Source: Pyxidicoccus trucidator | GTDB taxonomy: Bacteria; Myxococcota; Myxococcia; Myxococcales; Myxococcaceae | Direction: 5' to 3' | Length of the DNA: 64,000 bases | Assembly (NCBI RefSeq): GCF_010894435.1 | Contig: NZ_JAAIXZ010000001.1 | Location: 774,322 to 838,321 of the forward strand | Shown: positions 10,101 to 19,753 of the stretch, piece after piece | How positions within the stretch are numbered: the stretch's first letter is position 1 | Layout of the letters: each line of letters starts with the position of its first letter | The notes under the pieces: model-generated | The model's database searches: none | Told to the model about the DNA's origin: nothing | What the model saw: the letters and a program-made list of their open reading frames with translations, nothing else | Made by a program: the position numbers and the translations under genes

Positions 10101-10805
10101 GACGGCAAGAGCACCTTCCTCACCACGCCGGAGTCGAAGGCGCAGGACAACGCCACGCGCCTGACGCTGGACGTGGCGCTGACCGCGTCGGGCGGCGCCG
10201 ACATCACGGGCGCGAGCACGGTGGGCGGGCAGAGCGCGCCGGACTACCGCCGGGCGTACCGGCCGGAGGCCACGCGCAAGTCCACCTTCGAGCGCGCCTG
10301 GGCGCAGAGCTTCCCCGGCCTGACGGTGACCGAGGTGAAGCTGAACGACACCACGCGCCTGGACGACGACGTGGCCCTGGACTTCAAGATGCACATCCCC
10401 CGCTACGCGGAGGTGCTGCCCAACGGCATGCGCTTCCTGCCCTTCGGCACGGGCCGCACGTACCAGCAGGCGTATGCGTCGCTCGCCGAGCGCCGCTTCG
10501 ACCTGATGATGCAGGGCCCGTGGCTGAACAGCTTCGCGCTGCGCTACACGCTGCCCGCGGGCTGGACGGTGGCGGAGCTGCCGCAGGCAGTGGAGGAGAC
10601 CACCAGGTTCGGCTACGTGAAGCTGAGCTACAAGATGGAGGGCGGCAAGCTGGTGGCGGAGGGAGAGATGGCCCTCACCGAAGCGCGCGTGAAGGCGGAG
10701 GACTACGCCGCGTTCCGCGAGTTCCTCGGCCGCGTGGACCGGGCCTTCGGGCGCCGGGTGCTCATCCAGGGCCCCGGCAACCGCACCGCGTCCGCGGCGC
10801 AGTAA
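7146..10805 (+). CDS. Exported TPR / DUF3857 / transglutaminase-like protein
   Basis: A 1219-residue secreted or periplasmic protein. Residues 1-21 form a signal peptide ending LWAQA. Residues about 130-270 look like a beta-rich carbohydrate-binding-type fold with two RVSMGVG/RVSVKL-like strands. Residues about 290-600 are TPR-like helix pairs. DUF3857 spans about 615-800, followed by a transglutaminase-like cysteine-protease fold with Cys904 (RFGDCKDKA), His947 (FNHAIAY) and Asp960 (LYLDGTAEF). The DUF3857 plus transglutaminase pairing is common in Myxococcota and Bacteroidota, and its substrate is unknown. A GAGGAG Shine-Dalgarno sequence lies 8 nt before the ATG. The gene stands alone and ends against a strong hairpin. 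Confidence 0.88.
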   Translation: MSRFTWLAAVFVLTCPLWAQARPAADETARGYAAEALKQASSPRGAATLLRMHSLIDDLEDLAPLLNTYSLIASRRSSDPSTRATAQLLLLDTERSRGRLVRANEVKQWLGFVGDYYVVGGFENEGKAGCDTDFGPEAANLDLTATYPGAKGREATWRKLTANTADGYVDLATAVRPNRETVAYAVTWLEAPNETRVSMGVGTSGAFRLWVNGQLAAKEDRYNLPRPDQSRVSVKLRKGLNRVLVKVCQESGPLGFYLRHESPAVRASLPAKAPALERGAAPAPQPLPTLTSALRALVEKDPADAELRGDYARVLGFFRAYDEREHTATVEAARAAEADPKNARLQLLAAGQQRDDLNERRRFLEAALKADPDFAEARVALADHELDRGHPERVPALVSPVLEKDPDSVSARLMLARAYEALDERPRANAMVEETFRRQPRVPRAARAAAQASRQMGRNREAMDRMRVVLALRFDDVTTRRGLASLLADAGQVEAAQREYSQLVALNPFDNGARVRLAELKANNGAVDQAVALFGEARALSPDEPEVYEREGRALLAAGRREPALAAFEKSLALRPQNPGLKEALRTLKGETSGAGMQYLVDSKGLDKEAEAYVHEDALYLVDSTYVRVQKSGLSSRLHQQVVKVLNARGVESFRMMPITYSPDRQEVRILKARVVKADGSVVESYGENDRNINEPWTGMYYDARAKVLTFPSLAAGDTLELTYRLDDTAQENLLSDYWGDVESVQGVYPKVRFQYLVDMPKERPLYWNKSKLTGVQGAQEQLDGGRVLYRWNAKHVSKVVPEPGMPGWAEVAQNLHVSTYQTWDQVGRYWWGLVRDQLQPNAELRQTVDTVLQGVDRKDELAVVRAIYNFVVTNTRYVALEFGIHGYKPYRVDRVLARRFGDCKDKASLIHSMLRVAGVDSKLVLLRMRNLGAIGEEPASLAAFNHAIAYVPKYDLYLDGTAEFHGAKELPSADRVANVLVVEPDGKSTFLTTPESKAQDNATRLTLDVALTASGGADITGASTVGGQSAPDYRRAYRPEATRKSTFERAWAQSFPGLTVTEVKLNDTTRLDDDVALDFKMHIPRYAEVLPNGMRFLPFGTGRTYQQAYASLAERRFDLMMQGPWLNSFALRYTLPAGWTVAELPQAVEETTRFGYVKLSYKMEGGKLVAEGEMALTEARVKAEDYAAFREFLGRVDRAFGRRVLIQGPGNRTASAAQ

Positions 10806-10810
10806 CCCCT

Positions 10811-10850
10811 CCGGAGGGGTCATTCCTCCAGCAGGGAATGGCCCCTCCGG
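10811..10850. terminator. Bidirectional hairpin between convergent genes
   Basis: CCGGAGGGGTCATTCC (10811-10826) pairs with GGAATGGCCCCTCCGG (10835-10850) across an 8-nt loop. The 16-bp stem has a single G-U-type mismatch. It sits 5 bp after one stop codon and 7 bp before the stop of the opposing gene. There is no T-tract on either side, as is usual in high-GC genomes. Confidence 0.7.
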
Positions 10851-10856
10851 CGCGCG

Positions 10857-12104
10857 CTACGGCCGGGAGGGAGTCCCCACGGCGGCCACGATGATGCGGC
10901 CGGTGATGGGCGGCGGCTCCTGCCCCATGCGCAGCGTGTTGACGGAGTAGACGAGGCGCCGCCGCAAGTCCCTCGTGGCGCCCATCCCGTTGTTGTAGCC
11001 GTGGCGGTCTCCGCTCTTCCCCCACAGCGTGATGCCATTGACCTCGAAGCGGGCGAGCCCCGCGCTGTAGCTGGCGCGCCCTCCGTCCACCGAGGGCACG
11101 TCCGGCACCGTGAACATCTCCTCCAGCTGCGCACGCGGCAGCAGCCGCCCCTTGAAGAGCGCAACGAGGAAGCGGTCCAGGTCGGCCGTCGTCGAAACCA
11201 TCTCCCCCGCCGCCCAGGGCACGGACTGGCTGGCGTCGGTGACGTCCACCAGGCACAGCGCCCCATACGCGGTGGCGCCGGGCGGGCAGCCCGCCTCCTC
11301 CGGCGAGACGCTTTCGTAGCCACGGGCATGCGGCCCCGGAATCGTCACCTCGTTGCCGGGCACGAAGGTGTCCCGCAGGTGCAGCGGACGGAGGATGCGG
11401 TCCCTCACCTCGTGCCCGTAGGGACGGCCCGTGACCTTCTCGATGAGCAGCCCGGCGACGATGTAGCCGATGTTGCCGTAGTCCTGCTGCGTGCCCGGCT
11501 CGAAGCGGGGCCCCGGCGGGAGCGCCAGCGCGACGAGCTCTCGGGGAGTGAAGCGCCGGAACCGGTTCTCGAAGAACCACGCGGGGTCCTTCTGCGGCAC
11601 CGGCACGCCGGGAAGTCCATGCGTGTGATTGAGCAACTGCCGCACGGTGATGGGCGCGTAGACGCCGTCGGGCAGCAGGCGCGGCAGGTAGTGCTGGACG
11701 GGCCGGTCCAGGTCCACCCGGCCCTCGGCGACGAGCTGCAGCACGACGGTGGCGGTGAACGTCTTGGTGATGCTGCCGATGCGGAAGCGCCCCTCCGCGA
11801 GCACCGGGGCGCCGGTGCGGAGGTCCGCCACTCCGGAGGCACCGAGCCAGTGGCCATCGGCGCCACTCACCCGGACCATGGCCCCGGTCACCTTCGTGTC
11901 CGGCAGGCCGGAGATGGCCTGACGCAGCGCCTCGCGGTCCAAGGGCGGCAGGGGCGCCGGTCTCGCGGCCTGTCCCAGCTCACCGGACTCCAGCTCGCTC
12001 ACCTCGGGGGCACTTCCAACGGGAGCCTCCGGGCCGCAGGCCGGGGCCATGAAGCCCGCGAGCAATGCCATACCTACCCGAAGACCTCGGTGCAGGACCG
12101 CCAT
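10857..12104 (-). CDS. Serine hydrolase of the beta-lactamase / D-Ala-D-Ala carboxypeptidase family, lipoprotein
   Basis: A 415-residue penicillin-recognising hydrolase. The nucleophile motif is Ser111-x-x-Lys114 (SITK). The Tyr motif is Tyr209-Gly-Asn, as in class C enzymes and EstB-type esterases. A late HGY element in GDRHGYNN replaces the KTG motif. Residues 1-22 are hydrophobic and end in the lipobox APAC (Cys23), so the protein is probably lipid-anchored. The start at 12104 is chosen because AGGAG lies 8 nt upstream and the signal sequence begins there; a longer reading to 12170 lacks both. It may be a peptidase, esterase or beta-lactamase-like enzyme. The trehalose gene upstream is 104 bp away. 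Confidence 0.88.
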   Translation of the reverse strand: MAVLHRGLRVGMALLAGFMAPACGPEAPVGSAPEVSELESGELGQAARPAPLPPLDREALRQAISGLPDTKVTGAMVRVSGADGHWLGASGVADLRTGAPVLAEGRFRIGSITKTFTATVVLQLVAEGRVDLDRPVQHYLPRLLPDGVYAPITVRQLLNHTHGLPGVPVPQKDPAWFFENRFRRFTPRELVALALPPGPRFEPGTQQDYGNIGYIVAGLLIEKVTGRPYGHEVRDRILRPLHLRDTFVPGNEVTIPGPHARGYESVSPEEAGCPPGATAYGALCLVDVTDASQSVPWAAGEMVSTTADLDRFLVALFKGRLLPRAQLEEMFTVPDVPSVDGGRASYSAGLARFEVNGITLWGKSGDRHGYNNGMGATRDLRRRLVYSVNTLRMGQEPPPITGRIIVAAVGTPSRP

Positions 12105-12208
12105 GTTCCATCTCCTGTCTGGGGAAGGCCGGCGCGCTGCCGGCTGGCGGATGGAACACCGGCACTGCACGGCGGTGTCACCCGCCGGAGTCCCCGAAGC
12201 GCCCGGCC

Positions 12209-14374
<2,166 letters not shown>

Positions 14375-14391
14375 AAAGGGCCACCTGACCC

Positions 14392-15540
14392 TTATTCACT
14401 CCCCTCCTGAATGACCATCGCCGAAACGGGCATCGTGCTGGATGGTGGACCCTCGCGCCCTGCCGGCGGGGCCCAGCCCAGGCGGGACAGCAGCGCCGGC
14501 TCGCGGCCGGGCTTCCAGATGAAGGCATCCAGGACGTAGTGCGTGGCCTGCGGCAGTGCAAGCAGCGGCACCACCAGCGCGAGCAGGTCCGCCGGCAGCT
14601 CCACGGTGCTTGTCCCGAAGAGGGTGGCGCGCTCGTGCCAGATGAGCCAATCCCAGAACAGCTCCTCTGTCAGCGCCAGCGCCACGAGGAAGAGGAGGAA
14701 GCCGGGCAGCCCGGCGCGCAGGAGGGTACTCCCCACGCCATAGTCCCCCTCCGCGTGCCGCCCGCGTGCGTAGCGGAACAGCAGCGCGAAGTACGGCACG
14801 CCGTGCAGCGTGATGTTCATCACAGTGAAGGCGAAGTCATCGCGCGCCAGGACGATGCCGCCGAACCACGCCACCCAGGTGGCCGCCACCAGCAGCACCT
14901 TGCCCACCTGCACACCCTCACCCCTCGCCACACGCAGCACCTGGAAGCCCACCCAGGCCGCGAGGACGACGGCATGCATGGCCAGCGACACCGTCCCCAC
15001 CCAGCGGGGCAGGCCGGACAGGAAGTCCCCCTCCACGAACCACCAGAAGTCGCGGGGAAGGTTCGCGTGCCACCAGACGACAGGCCCCAGGGTGGCGGCG
15101 TAGATGGCGGCGGCGTCCAGCCGGCGCTCGGCGGTGGAGGCGCGGGCCTTGCGGCCGTAGAGGGCCACCCAGCCGTACTGCTGGCGGACGAAGTGCGACA
15201 GGGCCACGTAGGCGAACAGCGTCCAGAAGGCCCGGGGCGAGGCGAGGTGCGCCACCACACCCGTGACGTAGGCGACGAGCGGCGCGCCCAGGTAGAGGCC
15301 GGGGCGGCGGCGCAGCTCGCCCACGTCCAGGTAGGTGCGGAACAGCGTGGACCAGACGTGGGCCACGTCCACGCAGACGACGAAGAGGACCCAGGCCCAC
15401 AGCGGCGTGTCCCCCACCGCGCCCAGCCACGGCGCGGCGAGCACGAAGAGCACGGAGAGCAGCGCGCTGCCGGCGAAGACAGTCAGGTCCACTCCCGGGC
15501 TGAACAACCAGCCCTGGGAGGGCGAGAAGAGACGGGGCAT
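14392..15540 (-). CDS. Polytopic membrane protein of unknown function, upstream of the trehalose gene
   Basis: I do not recognise this 382-residue protein. It has about eight to ten hydrophobic segments with short loops, starting with residues 18-40 and including LWAWVLFVVCVDVAHVW and a C-terminal region ending in a soluble tail. Conserved-looking polar groups inside or near the membrane include DVAHVWSTLFRTYLD, LSHFVRQQYGW and a late LPQATHYVLDAFIWK. The His and Asp placement suggests a membrane enzyme or metal site, not a simple channel. It lies 39 bp after the short-chain dehydrogenase pair and 17 bp before the trehalose fusion, all on the same strand, so a lipid or solute stress role is an inference from context only. 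Confidence 0.75.
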   Translation of the reverse strand: MPRLFSPSQGWLFSPGVDLTVFAGSALLSVLFVLAAPWLGAVGDTPLWAWVLFVVCVDVAHVWSTLFRTYLDVGELRRRPGLYLGAPLVAYVTGVVAHLASPRAFWTLFAYVALSHFVRQQYGWVALYGRKARASTAERRLDAAAIYAATLGPVVWWHANLPRDFWWFVEGDFLSGLPRWVGTVSLAMHAVVLAAWVGFQVLRVARGEGVQVGKVLLVAATWVAWFGGIVLARDDFAFTVMNITLHGVPYFALLFRYARGRHAEGDYGVGSTLLRAGLPGFLLFLVALALTEELFWDWLIWHERATLFGTSTVELPADLLALVVPLLALPQATHYVLDAFIWKPGREPALLSRLGWAPPAGREGPPSSTMPVSAMVIQEGSE

Positions 15541-15579
15541 CGGAGGGCCCAGGCTACCACCGGAACGTCCGGGCCCGGC

Positions 15580-16359
15580 TCACTCCGAAGGCACGTCGTT
15601 GGCCAGATGCGACGACAGGCCGCCGTCGACCACCAGCGCACTGCCGTTGATGTAGCCGCCGTGAGGCCCGACGAGGAAGGCCACCACCTTTGCCACCTCC
15701 TCGGGGGTTCCGAACCTCCTGGCGGGAATCCTCCGCAGCAGCTCCGTCCTCGACGCCGGGTCCGCGTTCAGCAGCATCTCCGTGTCGATGTAGCCCGGAC
15801 AGACGGCGTTGCAGGTGATGCCAAAGGCGCCCCACTCGGCTGCGAGGCTCCGGGTGTAGCCGATGAGCGCATGCTTGGTGGCCGCATAGGTGGACGAGCG
15901 CGCGCCACCAAACAGGCCCTGGATGGAGGAGATGTTCACGATGCGCCCGTACCGCCCCGCCTTCATGCGGGGGAGTGCCCATCGGCAGAGGTGGTAGACG
16001 CCATCCACATTCACCCCGAACAAGGCCTCCCACTCCTCATTGGAGACCTCGTCCGCGCGATGAAAGGGCCCACCGACCCCGGCGTTGTTCACGATGATGC
16101 CGGGGACGCCCAGGCTCGCCTCGACTCTGGCGAGCGTCGCATCCACCGCGGCCCCGTTCGCGACATCGCAGACGAAGGAGTGTGCCTGGGCACCGGCGGC
16201 CACCAGCTTCTTCTCGAGTCTGGACAGGGCCTCCGCATCACGGGCCAGCAGGACCACCCGCCGACCGCTCTCCGCGAGCGCTTCCGCAATCGCCGCGCCG
16301 ATTCCCCGACTGGCTCCGGTGACGAGCGCGAGGTTCACATCCGGTTGCACCGCCATCAC
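15580..16359 (-). CDS. Short-chain dehydrogenase/reductase (FabG-like)
   Basis: A 259-residue NAD(P)-dependent oxidoreductase of the classical SDR family. Cofactor motif GASRGIG is at 15-21, NNAG at 91-94, and the catalytic set is Ser144/145, Tyr158 and Lys162 (STYAATK). A closing CPGYIDTEM loop follows. An Arg after the GASRG motif would favour NADP. Its start overlaps the end of the upstream SDR gene by 4 nt, so the two are translationally coupled. It could reduce a 3-oxoacyl thioester or a sugar or polyketide ketone; the substrate is not readable from sequence. Confidence 0.92.
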   Translation of the reverse strand: MMAVQPDVNLALVTGASRGIGAAIAEALAESGRRVVLLARDAEALSRLEKKLVAAGAQAHSFVCDVANGAAVDATLARVEASLGVPGIIVNNAGVGGPFHRADEVSNEEWEALFGVNVDGVYHLCRWALPRMKAGRYGRIVNISSIQGLFGGARSSTYAATKHALIGYTRSLAAEWGAFGITCNAVCPGYIDTEMLLNADPASRTELLRRIPARRFGTPEEVAKVVAFLVGPHGGYINGSALVVDGGLSSHLANDVPSE

Positions 16360-17027
16360 AGCACTCCCTTTGACGGAAGAAGGCGAATCTCATCGACCCG
16401 CACGTTCAAGGGCTTCCGGGCGACCTCCCAGATACTCTGGGCCACGTCTTCCACGGTCAGCATGTCGGCCGCGCTGAACTCCGGGCGCGACTTCCAGAAC
16501 GAGGTGTAGACGGCCCCCAGGGAGATGAGCGTGGCCCGGATGGAATGGTCCTTCCCTTCCTCGTTCAAGACTCCCGTCAGCCCTCTGACACCATGCTTGG
16601 AAGCGGCATAGGCCGCGTTCAGGGGCAGGGTGAGGTGGTCGCTCACGGAGCCGATGTGGACGATTCTCCCGCCCGCCCCCGCCTTCATGCGCTTGAACGC
16701 TTCGCGCGAGCAGAGGAAGGCCCCGGTCAGGTTCACCTCGAGAGTCCTGCGCCAATCCTGAACCGAGGTGTCCGCGATGGACGTGAAGACGCCGACGCCC
16801 GCGCAGTTGACCAGCAGGGAGAGCGGGCCCAGCTCCTTCTCCGCTTTCTCGAACAGCGCCGCCACGGAGGCCTCATCCGTGATGTCGACGCACATCCCGT
16901 CCGGCGTCTCGGGCCTCACGTCGTTCGCGGCGCACACGACGCGCAGCCCCTCCGCCCGGAGCCTGTCGATGACGGCCTTGCCGATGTCGCCGGTCCCACC
17001 GACGACGATTGCACTCCTCACGCCCAT
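16356..17027 (-). CDS. Short-chain dehydrogenase/reductase, first of a coupled pair
   Basis: A compact 223-residue SDR. The Rossmann motif is GGTGDIG (10-16), then NCAG (74-77), Ser127, Tyr140 and Lys144 (YAASK). It differs enough from the downstream SDR that the pair is not a recent duplication. It overlaps that gene by 4 nt. Two non-identical coupled SDRs suggest either consecutive redox steps or a heterodimer in which both partners keep the catalytic triad. leuS starts on the same strand and ends 94 bp upstream of this start. Confidence 0.9.
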   Translation of the reverse strand: MGVRSAIVVGGTGDIGKAVIDRLRAEGLRVVCAANDVRPETPDGMCVDITDEASVAALFEKAEKELGPLSLLVNCAGVGVFTSIADTSVQDWRRTLEVNLTGAFLCSREAFKRMKAGAGGRIVHIGSVSDHLTLPLNAAYAASKHGVRGLTGVLNEEGKDHSIRATLISLGAVYTSFWKSRPEFSAADMLTVEDVAQSIWEVARKPLNVRVDEIRLLPSKGVL

Positions 17028-17120
17028 GCGCTGCGCCTTTCCAGGTTCTTCCAGGGGAGTGTAGGACGAATCGTCGCAATGAAGCTCTCGCTCGCTCCAC
17101 CCGCCTCGTGAAGAGCGCGC

Positions 17121-19640
17121 CTAGCGCACGACGATGTTGACGATTCTGTCGGGCACGATGATGACCTTGCTCACCGTCTTCCCGCCCTCCAACTGGCGGA
17201 CCACGTTGGGCAGGGCCAGCGCCTGCTCGCGCACCTCGGCCTCCGGCGTGCCGCGCTCCAGCTCCAGGCTGCCGCGCAGCTTGCCGTTCACCTGGACGGC
17301 GTACGTCACCTGGGCATCCACCGTGAGCGCCACGTCGAACGTGGGCCAGTCCTGCTCCAGCAGGAAGCCCTTCCCGCCGAGCCGCTCCCACGCCTCGTCT
17401 CCCAAATGCGGCGCGAAGGGGCCCACCAGCTTCACCAGCGTGACCAGGTCCTCGCGGGTGCTGCCCTTCAAGGTCAGCTCGTTCGTGTAGGTCATCAACG
17501 CGGCGATGGCGGTGTTGAACTGGAGGCGCTCCAGGTCCGCCGCCACGCGCTGAATCGTCTTGTGCCGCAATTTCAAGTGTGGGTCGCCCTCGGGAGCGCG
17601 CAACGGCTCATGCTCCTCGACCAGGCGCCAGACGCGGCGCAGGAAGCGGCCGCAGCCCTCGATGGCGCGCGGGTCCCACGGTTTGGACAGCTCGAACTCG
17701 CCCATGAACAGCTCGTACAGGCGCAGCACGTCCGCGCCATGCTCGGCCACCACGCTGTCCGGGTTGACGCCGTTGAGCTTGGACTTGGCCATCTTCTCGA
17801 CCTGGACGCGCAGCTTCTCGCCCGTGGCACGGAGGAAGGCCTCATCGCCGCGCAGCTCCACCTCGGACAGCTCGTGGTAGTGCTCCGCCGCGTCCTGGTA
17901 CGTGTACGCCAGCACCGTGCCCTGGTGGCGCAGCTTCTTGAAGGGCTCCTTCGTGGAGACGTGGCCCAGGTCGAACAACACCTTGTGCCAGAAGCGCGCG
18001 TAGAGCAGGTGCAGCACCGCGTGCTCGGCGCCGCCCACGTACAGGTCCACGCTCATCCACTGCCGCTCGGCCTCCTTCGACCAGGGCTCGCTGGCGTTCG
18101 TCGGGTCCAGGTAGCGCAGGTAGTACCAGCACGAGCCCGCCCACTGCGGCATGGTGTTCGTCTCGCGGCGGCCCGGGCCGTCGCACTGGGGGCAGCGCGT
18201 CTCCAGCCACTCGGGGATGGTGGCCAGCGGGGACTCGCCGGTGCCGGAGGGCTTGTAGCGCTCGACCTCGGGCAGGGTGACGGGGAGCTGGTCCTCGGGT
18301 ACGGGCACCGCGCCGCACTTCGCGCAGTGGACGATGGGGATGGGCTCACCCCAGTAGCGCTGGCGCGAGAAGATCCAATCGCGCAGGCGATAGCTCACCG
18401 TGCGCCGGCCCTGGCCGCGCGCCTCCAGCATGGCCACCACCCGCTGCTTGGCCTCGGCCGTGGGCAGGCCGTCCAGCTCGCCCGAGCCCACCGCGATGCC
18501 GTCGCCCGTGAAGGCCTCGCCGGGCTCTGGCGCCGCCTCGTCCACCGGACGCACCACCTCGCGGATGGGCAGGCCGAACTTCAACGCGAAGTCCTGGTCT
18601 CTCTGGTCATGCGCGGGCACGGCCATGATGGCGCCGGTGCCGTAGGTGGCCAGGACGTAGTCGGCAATCCAGATGGGGATGCGCTCGCCGTTGACGGGAT
18701 TGATGGCGTGACTGCCCGTGAAGGCGCCCGTCTTCTCCTTGGCCAGCTCCGTGCGCTCCAAATCGCTCTTGAGCCGCGCGGCGGCCTGGGAGTCCGTCAC
18801 CGCGGTCCGCTGCTCCGGCATCGTCAGCGACTCGACCAGCCGATGCTCGGGCGAGAGCACCAGGTACGTCGCTCCGTGCAGCGTGTCCGGGCGGGTGGTG
18901 AAGACCTTCAGCTCCGCGCCCGCCGCCGGGCCGTCCGCGACGCGGAAGACCACCTCGGCGCCCTCGGAGCGGCCAATCCATTTGCGCTGCATCATCAGCG
19001 TGGACTCGGGCCAGTCCACCTCGGCCAGGTCTTCCAGCAGGCGGTCCGCGTACGCGGTGATGCGCAGCATCCACTGGCGCAAATCCTTGCGCTCCACCTG
19101 GGTGCCACAACGGTCGCACCTGCCCCTGGCGGCCTCCTCATTGGCCAGTCCCGTCTTGCACGAGGGACACCAGTTGATGGGCATCACGCTCTCGTACGCG
19201 AGCCCCTTCTTGAACAGCTGCAGGAAGATCCACTGGGTCCACTTGTAGTAACGCGGGTCGGTGGTGTTGACCTCGCGCTCCCAGTCGTAGGCGAAGCCCA
19301 CGGAGTCAATCTGTCTCCGGAAGTTGGAGACGGCCTGTTCCGTGGTGATGCGCGGGTGGATGCCCGTCTTGATGGCGTAGTTCTCCGCCGGCAGTCCGAA
19401 GGCGTCCCACCCCATGGGGTGCAGCACGTTCCAGCCCTGCATCCGCTTCCACCGCGTCACCACGTCGGTGGCCGTGTAGCCCTCGCAATGTCCGACGTGG
19501 ATGCCCGCGCCGGAGGGGTACGGGAACATGTCGAGCACGTAGAACTTCGGCTTCGTCGGGTCGAAGGTCGTCCGGTGCAGGCGGGCTTCGCGCCAGCGCG
19601 CCTGCCACCGGGGCTCCACGTCACGGGGGTCGAAAGGCAT
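17121..19640 (-). CDS. leuS: Leucyl-tRNA synthetase
   Basis: Charges tRNA-Leu with leucine in the cytosol. At 839 residues it has the bacterial class Ia architecture: HVGH signature at 48-51, a Zn-ribbon with WCPSCKTGLANEE and CDRCGTQVERK, the CP1 editing domain with a TTRPDTL motif, and the leucine-specific and anticodon-binding regions. The second signature is KMAKS (616-620) instead of KMSKS. The C-terminal domain ends in the usual IIVPDRIVNIVV. AAGGAACC precedes the ATG. A 113-bp divergent region separates it from the histidine kinase gene on the other strand. Confidence 0.97.
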   Translation of the reverse strand: MPFDPRDVEPRWQARWREARLHRTTFDPTKPKFYVLDMFPYPSGAGIHVGHCEGYTATDVVTRWKRMQGWNVLHPMGWDAFGLPAENYAIKTGIHPRITTEQAVSNFRRQIDSVGFAYDWEREVNTTDPRYYKWTQWIFLQLFKKGLAYESVMPINWCPSCKTGLANEEAARGRCDRCGTQVERKDLRQWMLRITAYADRLLEDLAEVDWPESTLMMQRKWIGRSEGAEVVFRVADGPAAGAELKVFTTRPDTLHGATYLVLSPEHRLVESLTMPEQRTAVTDSQAAARLKSDLERTELAKEKTGAFTGSHAINPVNGERIPIWIADYVLATYGTGAIMAVPAHDQRDQDFALKFGLPIREVVRPVDEAAPEPGEAFTGDGIAVGSGELDGLPTAEAKQRVVAMLEARGQGRRTVSYRLRDWIFSRQRYWGEPIPIVHCAKCGAVPVPEDQLPVTLPEVERYKPSGTGESPLATIPEWLETRCPQCDGPGRRETNTMPQWAGSCWYYLRYLDPTNASEPWSKEAERQWMSVDLYVGGAEHAVLHLLYARFWHKVLFDLGHVSTKEPFKKLRHQGTVLAYTYQDAAEHYHELSEVELRGDEAFLRATGEKLRVQVEKMAKSKLNGVNPDSVVAEHGADVLRLYELFMGEFELSKPWDPRAIEGCGRFLRRVWRLVEEHEPLRAPEGDPHLKLRHKTIQRVAADLERLQFNTAIAALMTYTNELTLKGSTREDLVTLVKLVGPFAPHLGDEAWERLGGKGFLLEQDWPTFDVALTVDAQVTYAVQVNGKLRGSLELERGTPEAEVREQALALPNVVRQLEGGKTVSKVIIVPDRIVNIVVR

Positions 19641-19753
19641 GGTTCCTTTTTAGTACGCCCACCGCGCTGGATTCCTGACCTGACCCCAGGGGTCGCCACC
19701 ACCGTGGGACGCCCACCAATACCCCACCCCCGGGGACGGGCCGCTGATGCGAT

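Noticed and set aside
6990-10823. A 1277-codon open frame on the minus strand opposite the TPR/DUF3857 gene
   Set aside because: Same artefact: repetitive His/Arg/Gln/Leu composition with no family features. The plus-strand frame has a signal peptide, TPRs and a Cys/His/Asp triad.
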